From Nocardia colli (GTDB lineage Bacteria; Actinomycetota; Actinomycetes; Mycobacteriales; Mycobacteriaceae): DNA of 64,000 nt. The position numbers and the translations under genes are program-made. The notes under the pieces were generated by a model that had not been told where the DNA came from, did no database searches, and worked only from the letters and a program-made list of their open reading frames with translations. Location of the stretch: assembly GCF_008704205.1 (NCBI RefSeq), contig NZ_VXLC01000001.1, positions 186,001 to 250,000 of the forward strand, in the 5' to 3' direction. Below are positions 1-9,874 of this stretch, piece after piece; the stretch's first letter is position 1, and each line of letters opens with the position of its first letter.

Positions 1-199
1 GTGCGTCGGAATAGCCGTGGCCGCGCAGGTCGACGGCGAGCACCCGGAACCGGGCGGCGAGGTCGTCGGCGGCCCGTCCCCAGCAGCGCAGGTTCCCCGC
101 CCAGCCGTGCAACAGCACCAGTGGACGCGCGCCGGCCGGGCCGCTCACTCGGTAGACGATGTTGGTGCCGTCCGCGCTCACCGCGTCCCGAATAGCCAT
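1..199 (-). CDS. alpha/beta hydrolase, N-terminal fragment
   Basis: The reverse strand is open from an ATG at 199 to the window edge, so only the first 66 or so residues are present. The fragment starts MAIRDAVSADG and contains the typical early alpha/beta-hydrolase strand followed by LLHGWAGN (oxyanion-hole HG) and, near the edge, DLRGHGYSD. This pattern is usual for hydrolases and haloperoxidase-like enzymes of this fold. The nucleophile elbow and the rest of the catalytic triad lie outside the window, so the substrate cannot be judged. It is divergent from the SDR gene on the other strand, with about 70 bp of shared promoter space. Confidence 0.75.
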   Translation of the reverse strand, partial: MAIRDAVSADGTNIVYRVSGPAGARPLVLLHGWAGNLRCWGRAADDLAARFRVLAVDLRGHGYSDA

Positions 200-271
200 A
201 CCGATCAGGCTAACGGTGATCCCCGCAACAGCGCTCCTGCCGGTAAACGCAGGACACCTAGGATCACCGTT

Positions 272-1006
272 ATGAGCACTCGCACCGCTGTCGTCACCGG
301 AGCCAGCTCCGGCATCGGCGAGGCCACCGCCCGCGAACTGGCCAAACAGGGCTATCACGTCTATGTCGGCGCCCGCAGGCTCGACCGCTTGCAGCGCGTC
401 GCCGACGAGATCGGCGGCACCGCACTGGAACTCGATGTCACCTCGGACGAGTCGGTGGCCGCCTTCACCGCCGCGATCGCGCGGGCCGACGTGCTGGTCA
501 ACAACGCGGGCGGGGCCAAGGGCCTGGCCACTGTCGCCGACGCCGACCTGGACGACTGGCGCTGGATGTGGGAGACCAACGTGCTCGGCACGCTGCGGCT
601 CACGAAGGCGTTGCTGCCCAAGCTGATTGCCTCCGGCGACGGCCTCATCGTCACCATCACCTCGGTCGCCGCCTTCGTCGCCTACGACAACGGCGCGGGC
701 TACACCACGGCCAAGCACGCCCAGGCCGTGCTGCACCGCACGCTGCGCGGCGAGCTGCTCGGCCAGCCGGTGCGGCTCACCGAAATCGCGCCCGGCGCAG
801 TGGAAACCGAGTTCTCGCTGGTCCGCTTCGACGGCGACGAGGAGCGCGCGGCCAAGGTGTACGAGGGCATCGACCCGCTGGTGGCGCAGGACATCGCGGA
901 GATCATCGGCTTCGTCGCGTCCCGGCCGGCGCACGTGAACCTGGACCAGATCATCGTCAAGCCGCGCGATCAGGCCGACGCCGGACGCTTCGCCCGGCGT
1001 AGCTGA
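272..1006 (+). CDS. short-chain dehydrogenase/reductase (SDR)
   Basis: A 244-residue classical SDR. The NAD(P)-binding motif TGASSGIG is at residues 9-16, NNAG at 77-80, and the catalytic Ser131 and Tyr144-x3-Lys148 are in place. An Arg-rich stretch after the second strand (GARRLDRL) suggests NADP(H) preference. Length and motifs fit the YdfG-type hydroxy-acid dehydrogenase branch. The ATG at 272 was chosen because the open frame upstream has no domain content and the Rossmann strand starts at residue 5. Its position near an L,D-transpeptidase and murB matches the mycobacterial Rv0484c neighbourhood as I recall it. Substrate unknown. Confidence 0.88.
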   Translation: MSTRTAVVTGASSGIGEATARELAKQGYHVYVGARRLDRLQRVADEIGGTALELDVTSDESVAAFTAAIARADVLVNNAGGAKGLATVADADLDDWRWMWETNVLGTLRLTKALLPKLIASGDGLIVTITSVAAFVAYDNGAGYTTAKHAQAVLHRTLRGELLGQPVRLTEIAPGAVETEFSLVRFDGDEERAAKVYEGIDPLVAQDIAEIIGFVASRPAHVNLDQIIVKPRDQADAGRFARRS

Positions 1007-1141
1007 ACACTGATAGCCGAACCGAATTACTCACCGCCGACCGAGGGTTAGCGGAGGATTTGCCGAATCTTCCCCGGCTACCTCCGGCCGTTAGCATCTG
1101 ATGCTTTGACGTCGTCTACATCAGATTGGGGTTTTCTGCTC

Positions 1142-1597
1142 ATGTTCAAGGGCTTCAAAGAGTTCCTGATGCGCGGGAATGTGATCGACCTGGCCGTCGC
1201 CGTCGTGATGGGCACCGCGTTCACCGCGGTGGTCACCTCGGTGACCAAGGGCGTGGTCAATCCCCTGCTGGCGGTGTTCGGCAGCCAGAACGAACTGGGC
1301 CTCGGCGTTCAGCTGATCGCGGACAAACCCGCGACCTTCATCCAGATCGGCCCGATCCTCACCGCGTTCATCAACTTCTTCGTGGTCGCCGCCGTGCTGT
1401 ATTTCGTGCTGATGCTGCCGATGAAGACGATCAAGAATCGGTTCGGCACCACCAAGGCGGCCGAGCCGACCGAGACCGAGCTGCTCATCGAGATCCGCGA
1501 CCTGCTGGCCGAGCGGCACGACGCGGTGCGCGCCCAGCGCGCGGCCGACCGCGAGGTCGAGAACGACCCCGACCTCGACACCTCGCTGCGGCGCTAG
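1142..1597 (+). CDS. mscL: large-conductance mechanosensitive channel MscL
   Basis: This 151-residue protein begins MFKGFKEFLMRGNV, the amphipathic N-terminal helix of MscL, followed by the pore-lining helix TM1 (about residues 15-43, with the hydrophobic constriction AVAVVMG) and TM2 (about 69-92). A charged cytoplasmic C-terminal helix follows. MscL forms a homopentamer that opens under membrane tension during osmotic downshock. The start at 1142 was preferred to the in-frame ATG 36 bp upstream because it gives the standard family N-terminus. Its stop abuts the stop of the convergent patatin gene with no spacer. Confidence 0.95.
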   Translation: MFKGFKEFLMRGNVIDLAVAVVMGTAFTAVVTSVTKGVVNPLLAVFGSQNELGLGVQLIADKPATFIQIGPILTAFINFFVVAAVLYFVLMLPMKTIKNRFGTTKAAEPTETELLIEIRDLLAERHDAVRAQRAADREVENDPDLDTSLRR

Positions 1598-2398
1598 TCA
1601 GCGCCAGACCGCGCGCACCTCGTCGGCCGCGGCCTTGCCCTGGCGCAGCCCGGCAGCGAACACCGCGGGCCAGCTCGACCGGTCGTCGAGGTCCGGGCCG
1701 AAGGCGCGCAGTGCGGCGGGGTCCGGGACGATCCTGGCGACCCGCTGCGCGCTCGACGGCACCGTCGTGGAGAACATGTGCGCCAGTGGTTCGATCAGGA
1801 TCAGTGTCGAATTGCCTTCGGCCAGATCGGCATTCGAGCCGTTGCGGAGCGCGCCGTCGATGTGCCGGTGCGCGCCGATGGTGACCGGCGCGGCCAGGCC
1901 CGGCATCGCGGTACTCGCCGTGACCACCTGGTGCACCGGTACGCCGTCGGATGCTCGCCAGACCTTCGGTTCACCGGAATCTATGTCGACGGTCGGGATG
2001 AGCAGGTTGGGATGCGGCCAATCGCCTTCGCCCACCAGAACTTTCATGCGCTCGACGCGCGCCTGCTCCGGACTGGTGTGCGCGCGCAACGCGAGCTTGC
2101 CGATGCGAAGCAGTTTTCGCGGCGCACTGCCCGTGCCGCGCAGCACCTCGAGCACCTCCGCCGTCACCGCGGGATCCACGATCAGCGGGGCGCCGGTATC
2201 CGGGGGAAGTTCGGCGTAGGCGTTCAGATCCCGGCCGTCGGCCAGCCCCGCCGCGGCGATGGCGCCGGCCGAGGTGCCGATGAGCAGATCGGCGTCCGCG
2301 AGTTCGATGCGGTTGCGGCGCAACCCTTCCGCGGCGCCGAGCAACCAGGCGGTGCCGACCACCCCACCGGGACCGAGCACCACTGCACGCCCACTCAC
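1598..2398 (-). CDS. patatin-like phospholipase family protein
   Basis: A 266-residue patatin-fold hydrolase. The glycine-rich oxyanion loop GPGGVVG is at residues 9-15, the nucleophile elbow GTSAG at 41-45 (Ser43), and the catalytic-dyad Asp in the DGA motif at 181-183. All residues expected for Ser-Asp dyad lipolytic activity are present. There is no signal peptide, so a cytoplasmic or membrane-surface lipase is likely. The family cleaves acyl esters of phospholipids or neutral lipids; the specific substrate is not predictable. It lies downstream of the L,D-transpeptidase gene on the same strand with a 47-bp gap. Confidence 0.88.
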   Translation of the reverse strand: MSGRAVVLGPGGVVGTAWLLGAAEGLRRNRIELADADLLIGTSAGAIAAAGLADGRDLNAYAELPPDTGAPLIVDPAVTAEVLEVLRGTGSAPRKLLRIGKLALRAHTSPEQARVERMKVLVGEGDWPHPNLLIPTVDIDSGEPKVWRASDGVPVHQVVTASTAMPGLAAPVTIGAHRHIDGALRNGSNADLAEGNSTLILIEPLAHMFSTTVPSSAQRVARIVPDPAALRAFGPDLDDRSSWPAVFAAGLRQGKAAADEVRAVWR

Positions 2399-2445
2399 CC
2401 TGTCACCCTCCGAACCTCACACCGCGATCTCGATCGAGCTCGAGC

Positions 2446-3678
2446 CTAGCGGGGCGGGCCGGGTGCGACCGGGGTCGCGGAAACGACCGAGGTGGAGCCG
2501 TCCTCGGCGGACATGGTCTTCCAGGTGGCCCAGTCGATGGTCCAGTCGTAGAGGTCGCCGTCGGCGGCGGACAGCGGGATGGAGGTGCCGGTGACTTCCA
2601 CCGGATCGCCGTAGAGCGCGGTCGGGAAGTACGCCTGGGCGTCGCTGGGCGAGAGGTTGATGCAGCCGTTGGTGACGTTCGAAGACCCTTGGGCGCCCAC
2701 GGATTCCGGGTTCGCGTGGATGAATTCGCCGTTGTTGGAGATGCGTACGGCCCAGCGCTCGCGAACGTTGGTGTAGAACGGCGGATTCGACATCAGGAAG
2801 TCTTCGTACTTCTCGGTGACCACGTGCAGCCCGGAGCGGGTCACGTTGCGCGGCTCGTTGCCCTCGCCGTAGCTGACCGCGAAATCGAAGACGGTCTTGC
2901 CGTCCCGGACCACCTGCATCCGGTGGCTCGGCGCGTTGGCCTTCACGATCTGGCTGCGGCCGATCCGGAAATCCGTGGTGAGGTCGGTGTATCCGTAGTT
3001 GGCGCCGCCGAGGTCGAGTCCGTAGAGCTTGGCCGAGACGTGCACGGTGGTGCCCGGAACCCAGTAATCCTTGGGGCGCCAATGCAATCGGGAGCCGTTG
3101 TCGTCCGGGAACCAGGCCCACGCGCCCTCGGTGGGCGGGTCGGTGGTGATGGTGAGCGCCTTCTCCACCGCGGCCTTGTTCTGCACGGCAGCCTTGAACT
3201 GCAGGATGATCGGCGCGGCGATGCCGACCTCCTGGTTGTCCGCGATGTTGATGGTCGCCGGGACGGTGTTCTTCGGCGCGAGCGTGCTGAACTTGCCGTC
3301 GATCGGGACCGGCTTGTGATCGGTGCCGATCGCGGTGCCCGACCAGGTGTAGGTGGCGTCGTAGCCGAGCGCCTCGCTGATCCTGTAACTGCGCTTGTCC
3401 GGGCTGAATTCGCCGGCCACCTGCTTGCCCGCGGCGTTGGTCAGCGCGACCTGATCGATGGTGCCGTCCGCGACGGTGACCGAGACCGGCGCGGCCGGGT
3501 TGACCTTCGTGGCATTGTTCTCCGGTGCCAAGGTCACCTTGGCGACCGGGCCGGGATCGCGCGGAGTGCTGTTGTTGCCACCGCTGCCGGAACTACAGCC
3601 GGCCACCACGGCGACCACGACGAGTAGCACGGCCGATACAGCGGCGACCGGTCTGCGGATCCCTGGACGGTTGCTCAC
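2446..3678 (-). CDS. L,D-transpeptidase lipoprotein (LdtMt5/LprQ-like)
   Basis: A 410-residue lipoprotein. A signal peptide ends in the lipobox VVAGC (lipidated Cys28). Two bacterial Ig-like domains (about residues 45-135 and 140-240) precede a YkuD catalytic domain (about 243-375). The active-site signature is visible: His321, then S-x-N-V-T-N-G-C with catalytic Cys339. Such enzymes make 3-3 cross-links in peptidoglycan and resist most beta-lactams except carbapenems. A Pro/Gly-rich C-terminal tail follows. Adjacency to murB matches mycobacterial lprQ (Rv0483), from which the subtype is inferred. Confidence 0.9.
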   Translation of the reverse strand: MSNRPGIRRPVAAVSAVLLVVVAVVAGCSSGSGGNNSTPRDPGPVAKVTLAPENNATKVNPAAPVSVTVADGTIDQVALTNAAGKQVAGEFSPDKRSYRISEALGYDATYTWSGTAIGTDHKPVPIDGKFSTLAPKNTVPATINIADNQEVGIAAPIILQFKAAVQNKAAVEKALTITTDPPTEGAWAWFPDDNGSRLHWRPKDYWVPGTTVHVSAKLYGLDLGGANYGYTDLTTDFRIGRSQIVKANAPSHRMQVVRDGKTVFDFAVSYGEGNEPRNVTRSGLHVVTEKYEDFLMSNPPFYTNVRERWAVRISNNGEFIHANPESVGAQGSSNVTNGCINLSPSDAQAYFPTALYGDPVEVTGTSIPLSAADGDLYDWTIDWATWKTMSAEDGSTSVVSATPVAPGPPR

Positions 3679-3746
3679 GTCATCGAATTTACGCGGGCAA
3701 ACTCGTTCGGTTGGCTAGCGAAAGGTGTGGTGTCCATTTCATCCGG

Positions 3747-4841
3747 TTACACCGGCACATCAACCGTGACGGGTTCGGGCTCGAGCCGGATGCCGAATCG
3801 CGCGGCCACCCCATCGCGCACCGTCCTGGCCAGATCCGCCAGATCCGCGGCGGTCGCGGCACCACGATTCGTGAGCGCAAGGGTGTGTTTCGTGGACAAT
3901 CGCGCCGGGGCGTCCGGGCCCGGAAAACCTTTGGCGAAGCCGGCCCGTTCGATCAGCCAGCCCGCGGAGAATTTGACCCCGTCCGGCGCCGGATAGGTCG
4001 GCACCGTGACATCGCCCACATATGCGGCGATCGCGGCGCGCACCTCGGGCACTCGATCCTCGGGCACCACCGGGTTGGTGAAGAAGGAGCCCGCGCTCCA
4101 GGTGTCGTGGTCGGCCGGATCGAGCACCATGCCCTTGCCCGCGCGCAGCCGCAGCACCGCGTCGCGGACCTCGGCGGCCGGCCGGGATTCGCCGTCCGCG
4201 GCGCCGAGCGTGGTGGCGAGTTCGCCGTAGCGCAGCGGCGCGCTCGCGCCGGTCGGGTCGAGGGCGAACTCGACGGCGAGCACCAGGGCGTCGTCGCGAT
4301 GCTTGAGCACGCTGGTGCGGTAGCCGAAACCGAGCTCGCCGGGCTCGGCCCAGCGGATCTCCCCGGTGTGCCGATCGAGCAGTCGCACCCGCCGCAGCAG
4401 GTTCGCCACCTCCGCGCCGTACGCGCCGACGTTCTGCACCGGCGTCGCCCCGGCCGAACCCGGGATTCCGGACAGGCATTCGAGCCCGCCGAGGCCCGCC
4501 GAGACCGTCGCCGCGACGACCGCGTCCCAGTTCGCGCCGGCCTCGGCCAGCACGCCGTCCGCGCCGAGCTCGACGCCGCCGGTCGCCACCCGGACCACCA
4601 CGCCGTCGAAGCCGTCGTCGCTGATCAGCAGGTTGGAACCGCCCGCGATGAGCAGCACCGGAAGGCCCGCCGCGTCCAGCGCGCGCACCGTCGCCACCAG
4701 CGATTCGGTGGTGGTGCACTCGGCGACCGTGGCGGGTCCGCCGACCCGCAGCGTGGTCAGCTCGGCCAGCGGCACCGATTCGCGGATCCGGGCGCCGGTG
4801 GCGGCCAGCACATCCGACGGCACCACACGTGAAGTTCGCAC
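3747..4841 (-). CDS. murB: UDP-N-acetylenolpyruvoylglucosamine reductase MurB
   Basis: MurB reduces UDP-GlcNAc-enolpyruvate to UDP-MurNAc with NADPH and FAD in the cytoplasm. The FAD-binding type-4 features are present: TTLRVGGPA near the N-terminus, [13 protein letters not shown], and the substrate-domain signatures [24 protein letters not shown] (catalytic Ser) and IERAGF(A)KG. The open frame extends to 4904, but a GTG at 4841 gives 364 residues, close to the usual actinobacterial length. It also leaves a short divergent gap to the gene at 4866. Two nearby GTG codons (4826, 4823) are equally possible starts. Confidence 0.93.
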   Translation of the reverse strand: MRTSRVVPSDVLAATGARIRESVPLAELTTLRVGGPATVAECTTTESLVATVRALDAAGLPVLLIAGGSNLLISDDGFDGVVVRVATGGVELGADGVLAEAGANWDAVVAATVSAGLGGLECLSGIPGSAGATPVQNVGAYGAEVANLLRRVRLLDRHTGEIRWAEPGELGFGYRTSVLKHRDDALVLAVEFALDPTGASAPLRYGELATTLGAADGESRPAAEVRDAVLRLRAGKGMVLDPADHDTWSAGSFFTNPVVPEDRVPEVRAAIAAYVGDVTVPTYPAPDGVKFSAGWLIERAGFAKGFPGPDAPARLSTKHTLALTNRGAATAADLADLARTVRDGVAARFGIRLEPEPVTVDVPV

Positions 4842-4865
4842 AGGCAGACGGTAGCGTGTCCGACC

Positions 4866-5351
4866 ATGGCTACACCGCTGGCGTACACGGCCCGCTACTC
4901 GCATCCCGCTGCCGCCGTGCGCGCGGCGTTCGCGAATGATCAGTACTGGAAAGACCGCGTCGCCGAGGTCGGTGGCCCGAACGCCCGGCTCGAGTCGGTC
5001 CGGGTCGACGGCAACCAGATCCGGGTCCAGCTCGTGCAGGCCATCGCCGCCGAGCTGCTGCCCGCCGCGATCACCGCGGTGCGCCCCGGCGACCTGATCA
5101 TCCCCCGGGTGGAGACCTGGGACGGCGACTCGGCCACCTTCCAGGCGACCGTCGACGGCGCGCCCGCCGAGGTGCGCGGCACGATCACGCTAACCGACGA
5201 GGGCGCGGGCTCCTCCGCCGCGGCCAACGGCACCATCGAGGTGAAGATCCCGCTGTTCGGCGGCAAGATCGAGTCGGCGATCGCCGAACACCTGACCGAG
5301 GTGCTGAAGAACGAGGAAGAGTTCACCAATACCTGGCTCGACTCGCACTGA
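4866..5351 (+). CDS. DUF2505 family protein (SRPBCC-like), copy 1
   Basis: A 161-residue protein of the actinobacterial DUF2505 family, which is related to the START/SRPBCC lipid-binding fold. The N-terminus ([14 protein letters not shown]) and the F-x-Y-W-x-D-R-type segment are characteristic, and alternating beta strands with a C-terminal amphipathic helix fit a ligand-binding cavity. There is no signal peptide or membrane segment. Function is unknown. It shares a divergent promoter of about 24 bp with murB and precedes a paralogue 113 bp downstream. Confidence 0.8.
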   Translation: MATPLAYTARYSHPAAAVRAAFANDQYWKDRVAEVGGPNARLESVRVDGNQIRVQLVQAIAAELLPAAITAVRPGDLIIPRVETWDGDSATFQATVDGAPAEVRGTITLTDEGAGSSAAANGTIEVKIPLFGGKIESAIAEHLTEVLKNEEEFTNTWLDSH

Positions 5352-5463
5352 CACGCGGAACCGGGCGGGAAGTTGTTGCGGCAGCACACTTCCCGCTCTT
5401 TCTTTTTGTGGACCACACCGCCGAGCGCGGCCGGGGCGATCCCACCCAGTAATCTCTCGACTC

Positions 5464-5985
5464 ATGGCCCGTCGACTCGATTACTCCGCGCGCTACCCGC
5501 TGCACACCACCAAAGAGCTGTACTCGGCGCTGTCGAGCCGCGACTACTGGGACGCGCGGATGGCCGAGATGCGGAAGTACTCGCCGGGTAACGAGGTCGC
5601 GCACCTGGAGGCCGGCGACGGCGGCATCGAGGTCGAGCTGCACCACGTGCTGCCGCGGGAGATGCTGCCCGAGATCGCGCAGGCCGTGATGCGCAAGGAC
5701 ATGATCATCACCCGCAAGGAGACCTACGGGCCGTTCGGCGCGGAGGAGATCACCGGCAAGTACTCGGCCGCGATCCCGGCCGGGCCGGGCAGCCTCGGCG
5801 GCACCATCCGCCTGTTCCCCACCGACACCGGCTGCACCATGCGCTTCTCCTCCGAGGCCAAGGTGTTCATCCCGATGGTCGGTCCCCGGCTGGAGCAGCT
5901 GATGCTGGTGAACCTGGTCGATCTGTTCCGGGCCGAAGCGGAATTCACGGTGCAGTGGCTCGACGACCACCACCCGACCAGCTGA
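5464..5985 (+). CDS. DUF2505 family protein (SRPBCC-like), copy 2
   Basis: A 173-residue paralogue of the preceding gene: both begin with Y-(S/T)-ARY, share an x-YW-x-R-x-AE block around residue 30 and have the same length and strand pattern. They look like an old tandem duplication, now diverged. Cavity-forming SRPBCC-like folds often bind lipids or other hydrophobic ligands, but no catalytic residues can be named. Its 3' end overlaps the start of the methyltransferase gene by 31 bp in another frame, which suggests translational coupling. Confidence 0.8.
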   Translation: MARRLDYSARYPLHTTKELYSALSSRDYWDARMAEMRKYSPGNEVAHLEAGDGGIEVELHHVLPREMLPEIAQAVMRKDMIITRKETYGPFGAEEITGKYSAAIPAGPGSLGGTIRLFPTDTGCTMRFSSEAKVFIPMVGPRLEQLMLVNLVDLFRAEAEFTVQWLDDHHPTS

Positions 5986-6755
5986 CCAAACCGGTCGGCA
6001 CCATCACCCGCGGTACCACCGGGGTCAATCGGCTACGGCGCAGTGATCGCTGGCTGATCCACGACGAACTGGTGGCCGGGCGGCTGCGGGCGGCCACCGA
6101 CCCGCTGGTCGTCGATCTCGGTTACGGCGCGAGCCCGTGGACGACCCTGGAATTGGCGGGACGGCTGCGCACCGTGCGCCCGGACGTACGCGTCGTCGGG
6201 TTGGAGATCGATCCGGAACGCGTGGTGCCCGGCCGGGACGGCGTAACCTTCGCCCGCGGCGGATTCGAATTGGCCGGCCTGCGACCGGTTTTGGTGCGCG
6301 CGTTCAACGTCCTGCGCCAGTACCCGGAATCCGCGGTCCCCGAAGCCTGGTCGACCATCCTGTCCGGCCTGGCACCGGACGGCCTGCTGATCGACGGCAC
6401 CTGCGACGAACTCGGCCGCCGCTGCGCCTGGGTCCTGCTCGACCGCTCCGGCCCGCGCTCACTCACCCTCGCCTGGGACCCGTTCACCGTCGAGCAGCCC
6501 TCCGACATCGCCGAACGACTACCGAAAGCCCTGATCCACCGCAACATTCCGGGCGAACCCATCCACGCCCTGCTCACCGCCGCCGACCGGGCCTGGGCCC
6601 GCGCCGCCCCCCTCGCCCCTTTCGGCCCGCGCGTCCGCTGGCGCGCCGCCGCCGAATCCCTACGCCAGGAAGGCTTCCCGCTCCGCCCCTACCGCCGCCG
6701 CATGCGCGACTGCGTGCTGTCGGTTCCATGGGACACCGTCACCCCGCAACTATGA
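5955..6755 (+). CDS. class I SAM-dependent methyltransferase-like protein
   Basis: A 266-residue protein with a Rossmann-type methyltransferase core. Motif I is seen as VVDLGYGASPWTTLELA (about residues 50-66) and motif II as VVGLEIDPERV with the acidic residue that binds the SAM ribose. A later LAPDGLLIDGT strand resembles motif III/IV. The acceptor is unknown. The GTG start at 5955 lies inside the preceding DUF2505 gene; no better start with domain-compatible length exists. The C-terminal half is Arg-rich. Its stop is 6 bp from the stop of the convergent AT-rich ATPase gene. Confidence 0.7.
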   Translation: MARRPPPDQLTKPVGTITRGTTGVNRLRRSDRWLIHDELVAGRLRAATDPLVVDLGYGASPWTTLELAGRLRTVRPDVRVVGLEIDPERVVPGRDGVTFARGGFELAGLRPVLVRAFNVLRQYPESAVPEAWSTILSGLAPDGLLIDGTCDELGRRCAWVLLDRSGPRSLTLAWDPFTVEQPSDIAERLPKALIHRNIPGEPIHALLTAADRAWARAAPLAPFGPRVRWRAAAESLRQEGFPLRPYRRRMRDCVLSVPWDTVTPQL

Positions 6756-6761
6756 CGGCCG

Positions 6762-8891
6762 CTATCCATGCCAGCCACCGGCAATCGCGAGCCAGTCGCC
6801 ATTTAAGGCGTCACGCAGGTACTGCCTACCTACAGGAAAGCTCCGCATACCCATACGCCGCGCTATGCGCACCCAATCGGCAGCTTCACGGAAGTTATTT
6901 TCGAGGGCGTACGTATGTGCGAGAAGTACCGCTGACCTCCAGTCGGTGTCCGATGTCGCCGCCTCGAGGAAGACTCGAGCTCTTGTAACGTCTCCTGAAC
7001 GAAGAGCCAACGCCCCGATGCATCGCTGTATAGAAGGTGTACTACTACGTGTCATCAGGTCGTGCCAAGCAACCTCAGCCTTCTCTACGTCACCGGTCAT
7101 CGCGTCGAGCACTGCGATATTGAGCTCGGCCAAGTGGCTTTCACCGCGTTCTGAGGCGATCTGCCAGTAAGTGCGAGCACGGACAAACTGCCCCGACCTC
7201 GCAAATGCATTTCCGAGCATGCGGGTTGCCGGAATATCCCCATAGCTGGCGGAACTCCGAAGAAAGCGCGCAGCGGTAACCAATCGCCCCGCTGAAAGGT
7301 AGTGCGCTCCGAGCAGTCGACCGGATAGCACATGCCCTTTCAGAGCGGCAAACGCCAGCATTTGCCGCGCAAAAGCCGGGTCCGACTTCTGCCGAAGGAT
7401 TCCCAAACGAGCCGCACCGAGTGTGTCTCCCGCTCGGGCGGCTCGTTCCCACCACCGCGCGGCAGCGGTCAGGTTTCCCTTATCCTCATAAAGGGTACCG
7501 ATGTTCGCCGCCGCAGTGCCAGCTGTATCTGTGTTTTCACTGGTTGCGGCCCGCATAAGAAAACGCATCGTAGTTAGATGATTTGAAAGCTCATAGGCAG
7601 AAACTCCGATTACAAGCGATTCCGCCCTATCCGCCCGCTCGAGCAGATATGAAAACAATTCCGATGGGGGAGGCGGAAGTTTCTCTCGATGCGCATAGTC
7701 GATAAGATAGTCTGGAACTTTGAACCCATCATCGAGAGGCAAAAGCAGGGAGGTCGTAGCATTTATCGTGACAGTCGCCCATTCGATTGCCTTTTCCATA
7801 TCGGACGATCTGGCATAAATCAGCAATTCTACGTCGACATACGCTTTTGCAAGCGCCCAGAGCTCGAGCGCGCTTGCAGGTCGAGTCCAACCCACTCGTG
7901 CCAGATCAACCGCAGCGGCAACAATCGCGTGTCCCCACGGCGTGCCGTCGACAGACTGTGCTGCCAACCAGCGGCTGATCAGTTGCGGACCACCTGCAAG
8001 ATACTCACCCAAGCCCATTGTTGGGAATTTCTCTATCGCTGTCTCGATTCGATCATCGGATAAGCATTTTGCCCGCGATATCTCTGTTGCGCTCAGCCGA
8101 CGCGGCAACCTCACTGTCCGCAGCGCAGGATGGTCGAGCACCTCGCGGCCTTGACGTACGATCCGGGCATCAGGATCACTGGATTGATTCGATACCTTGA
8201 CACCCTGAGTCAATCGGGAGTGTTCTGCAGTTCGCATGGTGGCAACTAAGGAGACTCCACGCTTCTGTAAGTCGACGATTCCATCCAGCATTGGCTGATC
8301 GAGCCCATCGGAACCAATGAACTGTTCTAGATCATCCAGAAATATTACGAGACCTTCGAGTTCGACGCCCTCCGAGTACGCCCATCTGAGCGCTTTGATA
8401 TTAAGAGGGCAGAGCAGTTTACGGCTCGGATAAAGCTTATGAATGAACTCGAATGCACATCGCGTTTTGCCGGCGGCAGAATCGCCTAGAATGAGCACCG
8501 CATTGGTTTCATTCATTGCTTCTTTAAGCTCCGTATCAATATCCCTGCCAACGTACGGCGGCATTTCAGGAGCCGCATGACGTCGAGAAGGCAAGGATTT
8601 ATGTACGCCCAGCCCCGAACTATCCAGTACAGCGGAGACGATGGGCAGTCGCCCATCCAGAGATAGCCGAAAACTTTCCCGCATAAGACGCCGCCGTTCT
8701 GCGCGACGCTTGGCTCGTTCCGCCCAGGGTGCCAATCGTACCGATATGAGCGCCGAGACCGGCACTGCGATAGCCATGGAAATCGCCGCCAGCCATGCGA
8801 TGCCGACTTTAGTGAGGGCACCCAGGAGTGAACCGAGAAGAATAACTGTCACTACTCCGAGGATGCCCGCCAAGCGGGATTGAGTCAGCAC
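6762..8891 (-). CDS. membrane-anchored P-loop ATPase with TPR/Sel1-like repeats
   Basis: A 709-residue protein with two N-terminal membrane segments (about residues 8-27 and 31-51) and a basic linker rich in Arg. A P-loop NTPase domain follows: Walker A GDSAAGKT (136-143), Walker B LVIFLDDLEQF (181-191), and a VATMR segment (216-220) in the place of a sensor. The C-terminal half (about 420-709) is made of helical repeats resembling TPR/Sel1. The P-loop plus C-terminal repeats recalls STAND NTPases, which often act as threat sensors, but membership is inferred. The start is GTG; its G is also the last base of the upstream TAG stop (TAGTG), so translation is probably coupled. Low-GC codon use suggests horizontal transfer. 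Function unknown. Confidence 0.75.
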   Translation of the reverse strand: MLTQSRLAGILGVVTVILLGSLLGALTKVGIAWLAAISMAIAVPVSALISVRLAPWAERAKRRAERRRLMRESFRLSLDGRLPIVSAVLDSSGLGVHKSLPSRRHAAPEMPPYVGRDIDTELKEAMNETNAVLILGDSAAGKTRCAFEFIHKLYPSRKLLCPLNIKALRWAYSEGVELEGLVIFLDDLEQFIGSDGLDQPMLDGIVDLQKRGVSLVATMRTAEHSRLTQGVKVSNQSSDPDARIVRQGREVLDHPALRTVRLPRRLSATEISRAKCLSDDRIETAIEKFPTMGLGEYLAGGPQLISRWLAAQSVDGTPWGHAIVAAAVDLARVGWTRPASALELWALAKAYVDVELLIYARSSDMEKAIEWATVTINATTSLLLPLDDGFKVPDYLIDYAHREKLPPPPSELFSYLLERADRAESLVIGVSAYELSNHLTTMRFLMRAATSENTDTAGTAAANIGTLYEDKGNLTAAARWWERAARAGDTLGAARLGILRQKSDPAFARQMLAFAALKGHVLSGRLLGAHYLSAGRLVTAARFLRSSASYGDIPATRMLGNAFARSGQFVRARTYWQIASERGESHLAELNIAVLDAMTGDVEKAEVAWHDLMTRSSTPSIQRCIGALALRSGDVTRARVFLEAATSDTDWRSAVLLAHTYALENNFREAADWVRIARRMGMRSFPVGRQYLRDALNGDWLAIAGGWHG

Positions 8892-9874
8892 TATTCCAGG
8901 CCACTCGGCTCGCCGATTCGAGACGACAACAGACGCTTTGGGCTGCGTGGCTCGACATTATTGAACCATGTGAACCAGTTTCCCGGCGACAGGTCACCGA
9001 CGCCACCGAACTTGTTAGCCAGGTCGTCAGGATCATCGATTCCTGGAGTATAAATACTATCAATCATGAGAACGTCGTGGTCCTGAAACAATGAGCTGGA
9101 ACACATGTACCATTCGTAATCGTCACGACGGACCTTATATGAAGATGCAAAACCGGACTCTTCCACGACTTGCGCATCTTCGATAGCCAGATGAAGGGCG
9201 ATCTCCTCTGCGTTACACCGTGGCTCCGGCCGCCGACCTGCAGCGAGGTCCGTCTGGAGATCGAGGCAAGCCTGGATGAACCGCTCTCGCCAGTGGCGGT
9301 CCATTCCCCAACTAGTTCGCGGCAGTCGATCGAAACCGAGCACCTTCCAGCGAGTTTCGTTAGTTATCGGCTCATCGCCGAGTTGTTCCAGATCATCTCG
9401 CAGCATATCAAGAATTAGGTCGAGACCAGCGTGTATACACGCAACCGTGTTCGGAGTAAGGCTCCACCCACCACACTCCTCGCATGGCGGCGTGTCGTCG
9501 TCATCGTTGTAGTCAACGGCAGAAGCGGGATCCCAGTCGCTTTCACAGTCACACGGCGGAAATAGATGCTCGAAATCCGGACTGGGCATAACTTCAAGTT
9601 CTCGATCTTGCCACCACGAAGCAGAATCGATTGACACTCCAGGTACACCAAATATCGTATCCGGAACAGCCAGCCAGACAAGCGCTGCGCCGGGATCAGA
9701 TTTTACCAACTCAAGGTAGGTCTGCTGCTCAGCGTGATCACTGAAGTCAGTGGACTTTATAGATTCGATGGCAGCACCGATCAACTGATCCACGTCTTCG
9801 ATGCGGGCGTCGACCGACATGTGCAACCGGATCTTCGATCCAGGCCCGTTCGGAGCCTCGCGCTCGGCAGTCAC
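8891..9874 (-). CDS. hypothetical protein with CxC/CxxC motif, partner of P-loop ATPase
   Basis: A 327-residue protein from a GTG at 9874. I do not recognise a family. It is acidic, lacks a signal peptide or membrane segment, and has a possible metal-binding cluster: His103, Cys108-x-Cys110, an Asp run at 124-127, then Cys131-x2-Cys134. Trp and aromatic residues are frequent in the C-terminal half (for example NWFTWFNN). It is the upstream gene of a two-gene operon; its TAG shares a base with the GTG of the membrane ATPase. It may be the sensor, effector or adaptor of that ATPase. Codon use is AT-shifted like its partner. Confidence 0.6.
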   Translation of the reverse strand: MTAEREAPNGPGSKIRLHMSVDARIEDVDQLIGAAIESIKSTDFSDHAEQQTYLELVKSDPGAALVWLAVPDTIFGVPGVSIDSASWWQDRELEVMPSPDFEHLFPPCDCESDWDPASAVDYNDDDDTPPCEECGGWSLTPNTVACIHAGLDLILDMLRDDLEQLGDEPITNETRWKVLGFDRLPRTSWGMDRHWRERFIQACLDLQTDLAAGRRPEPRCNAEEIALHLAIEDAQVVEESGFASSYKVRRDDYEWYMCSSSLFQDHDVLMIDSIYTPGIDDPDDLANKFGGVGDLSPGNWFTWFNNVEPRSPKRLLSSRIGEPSGLE

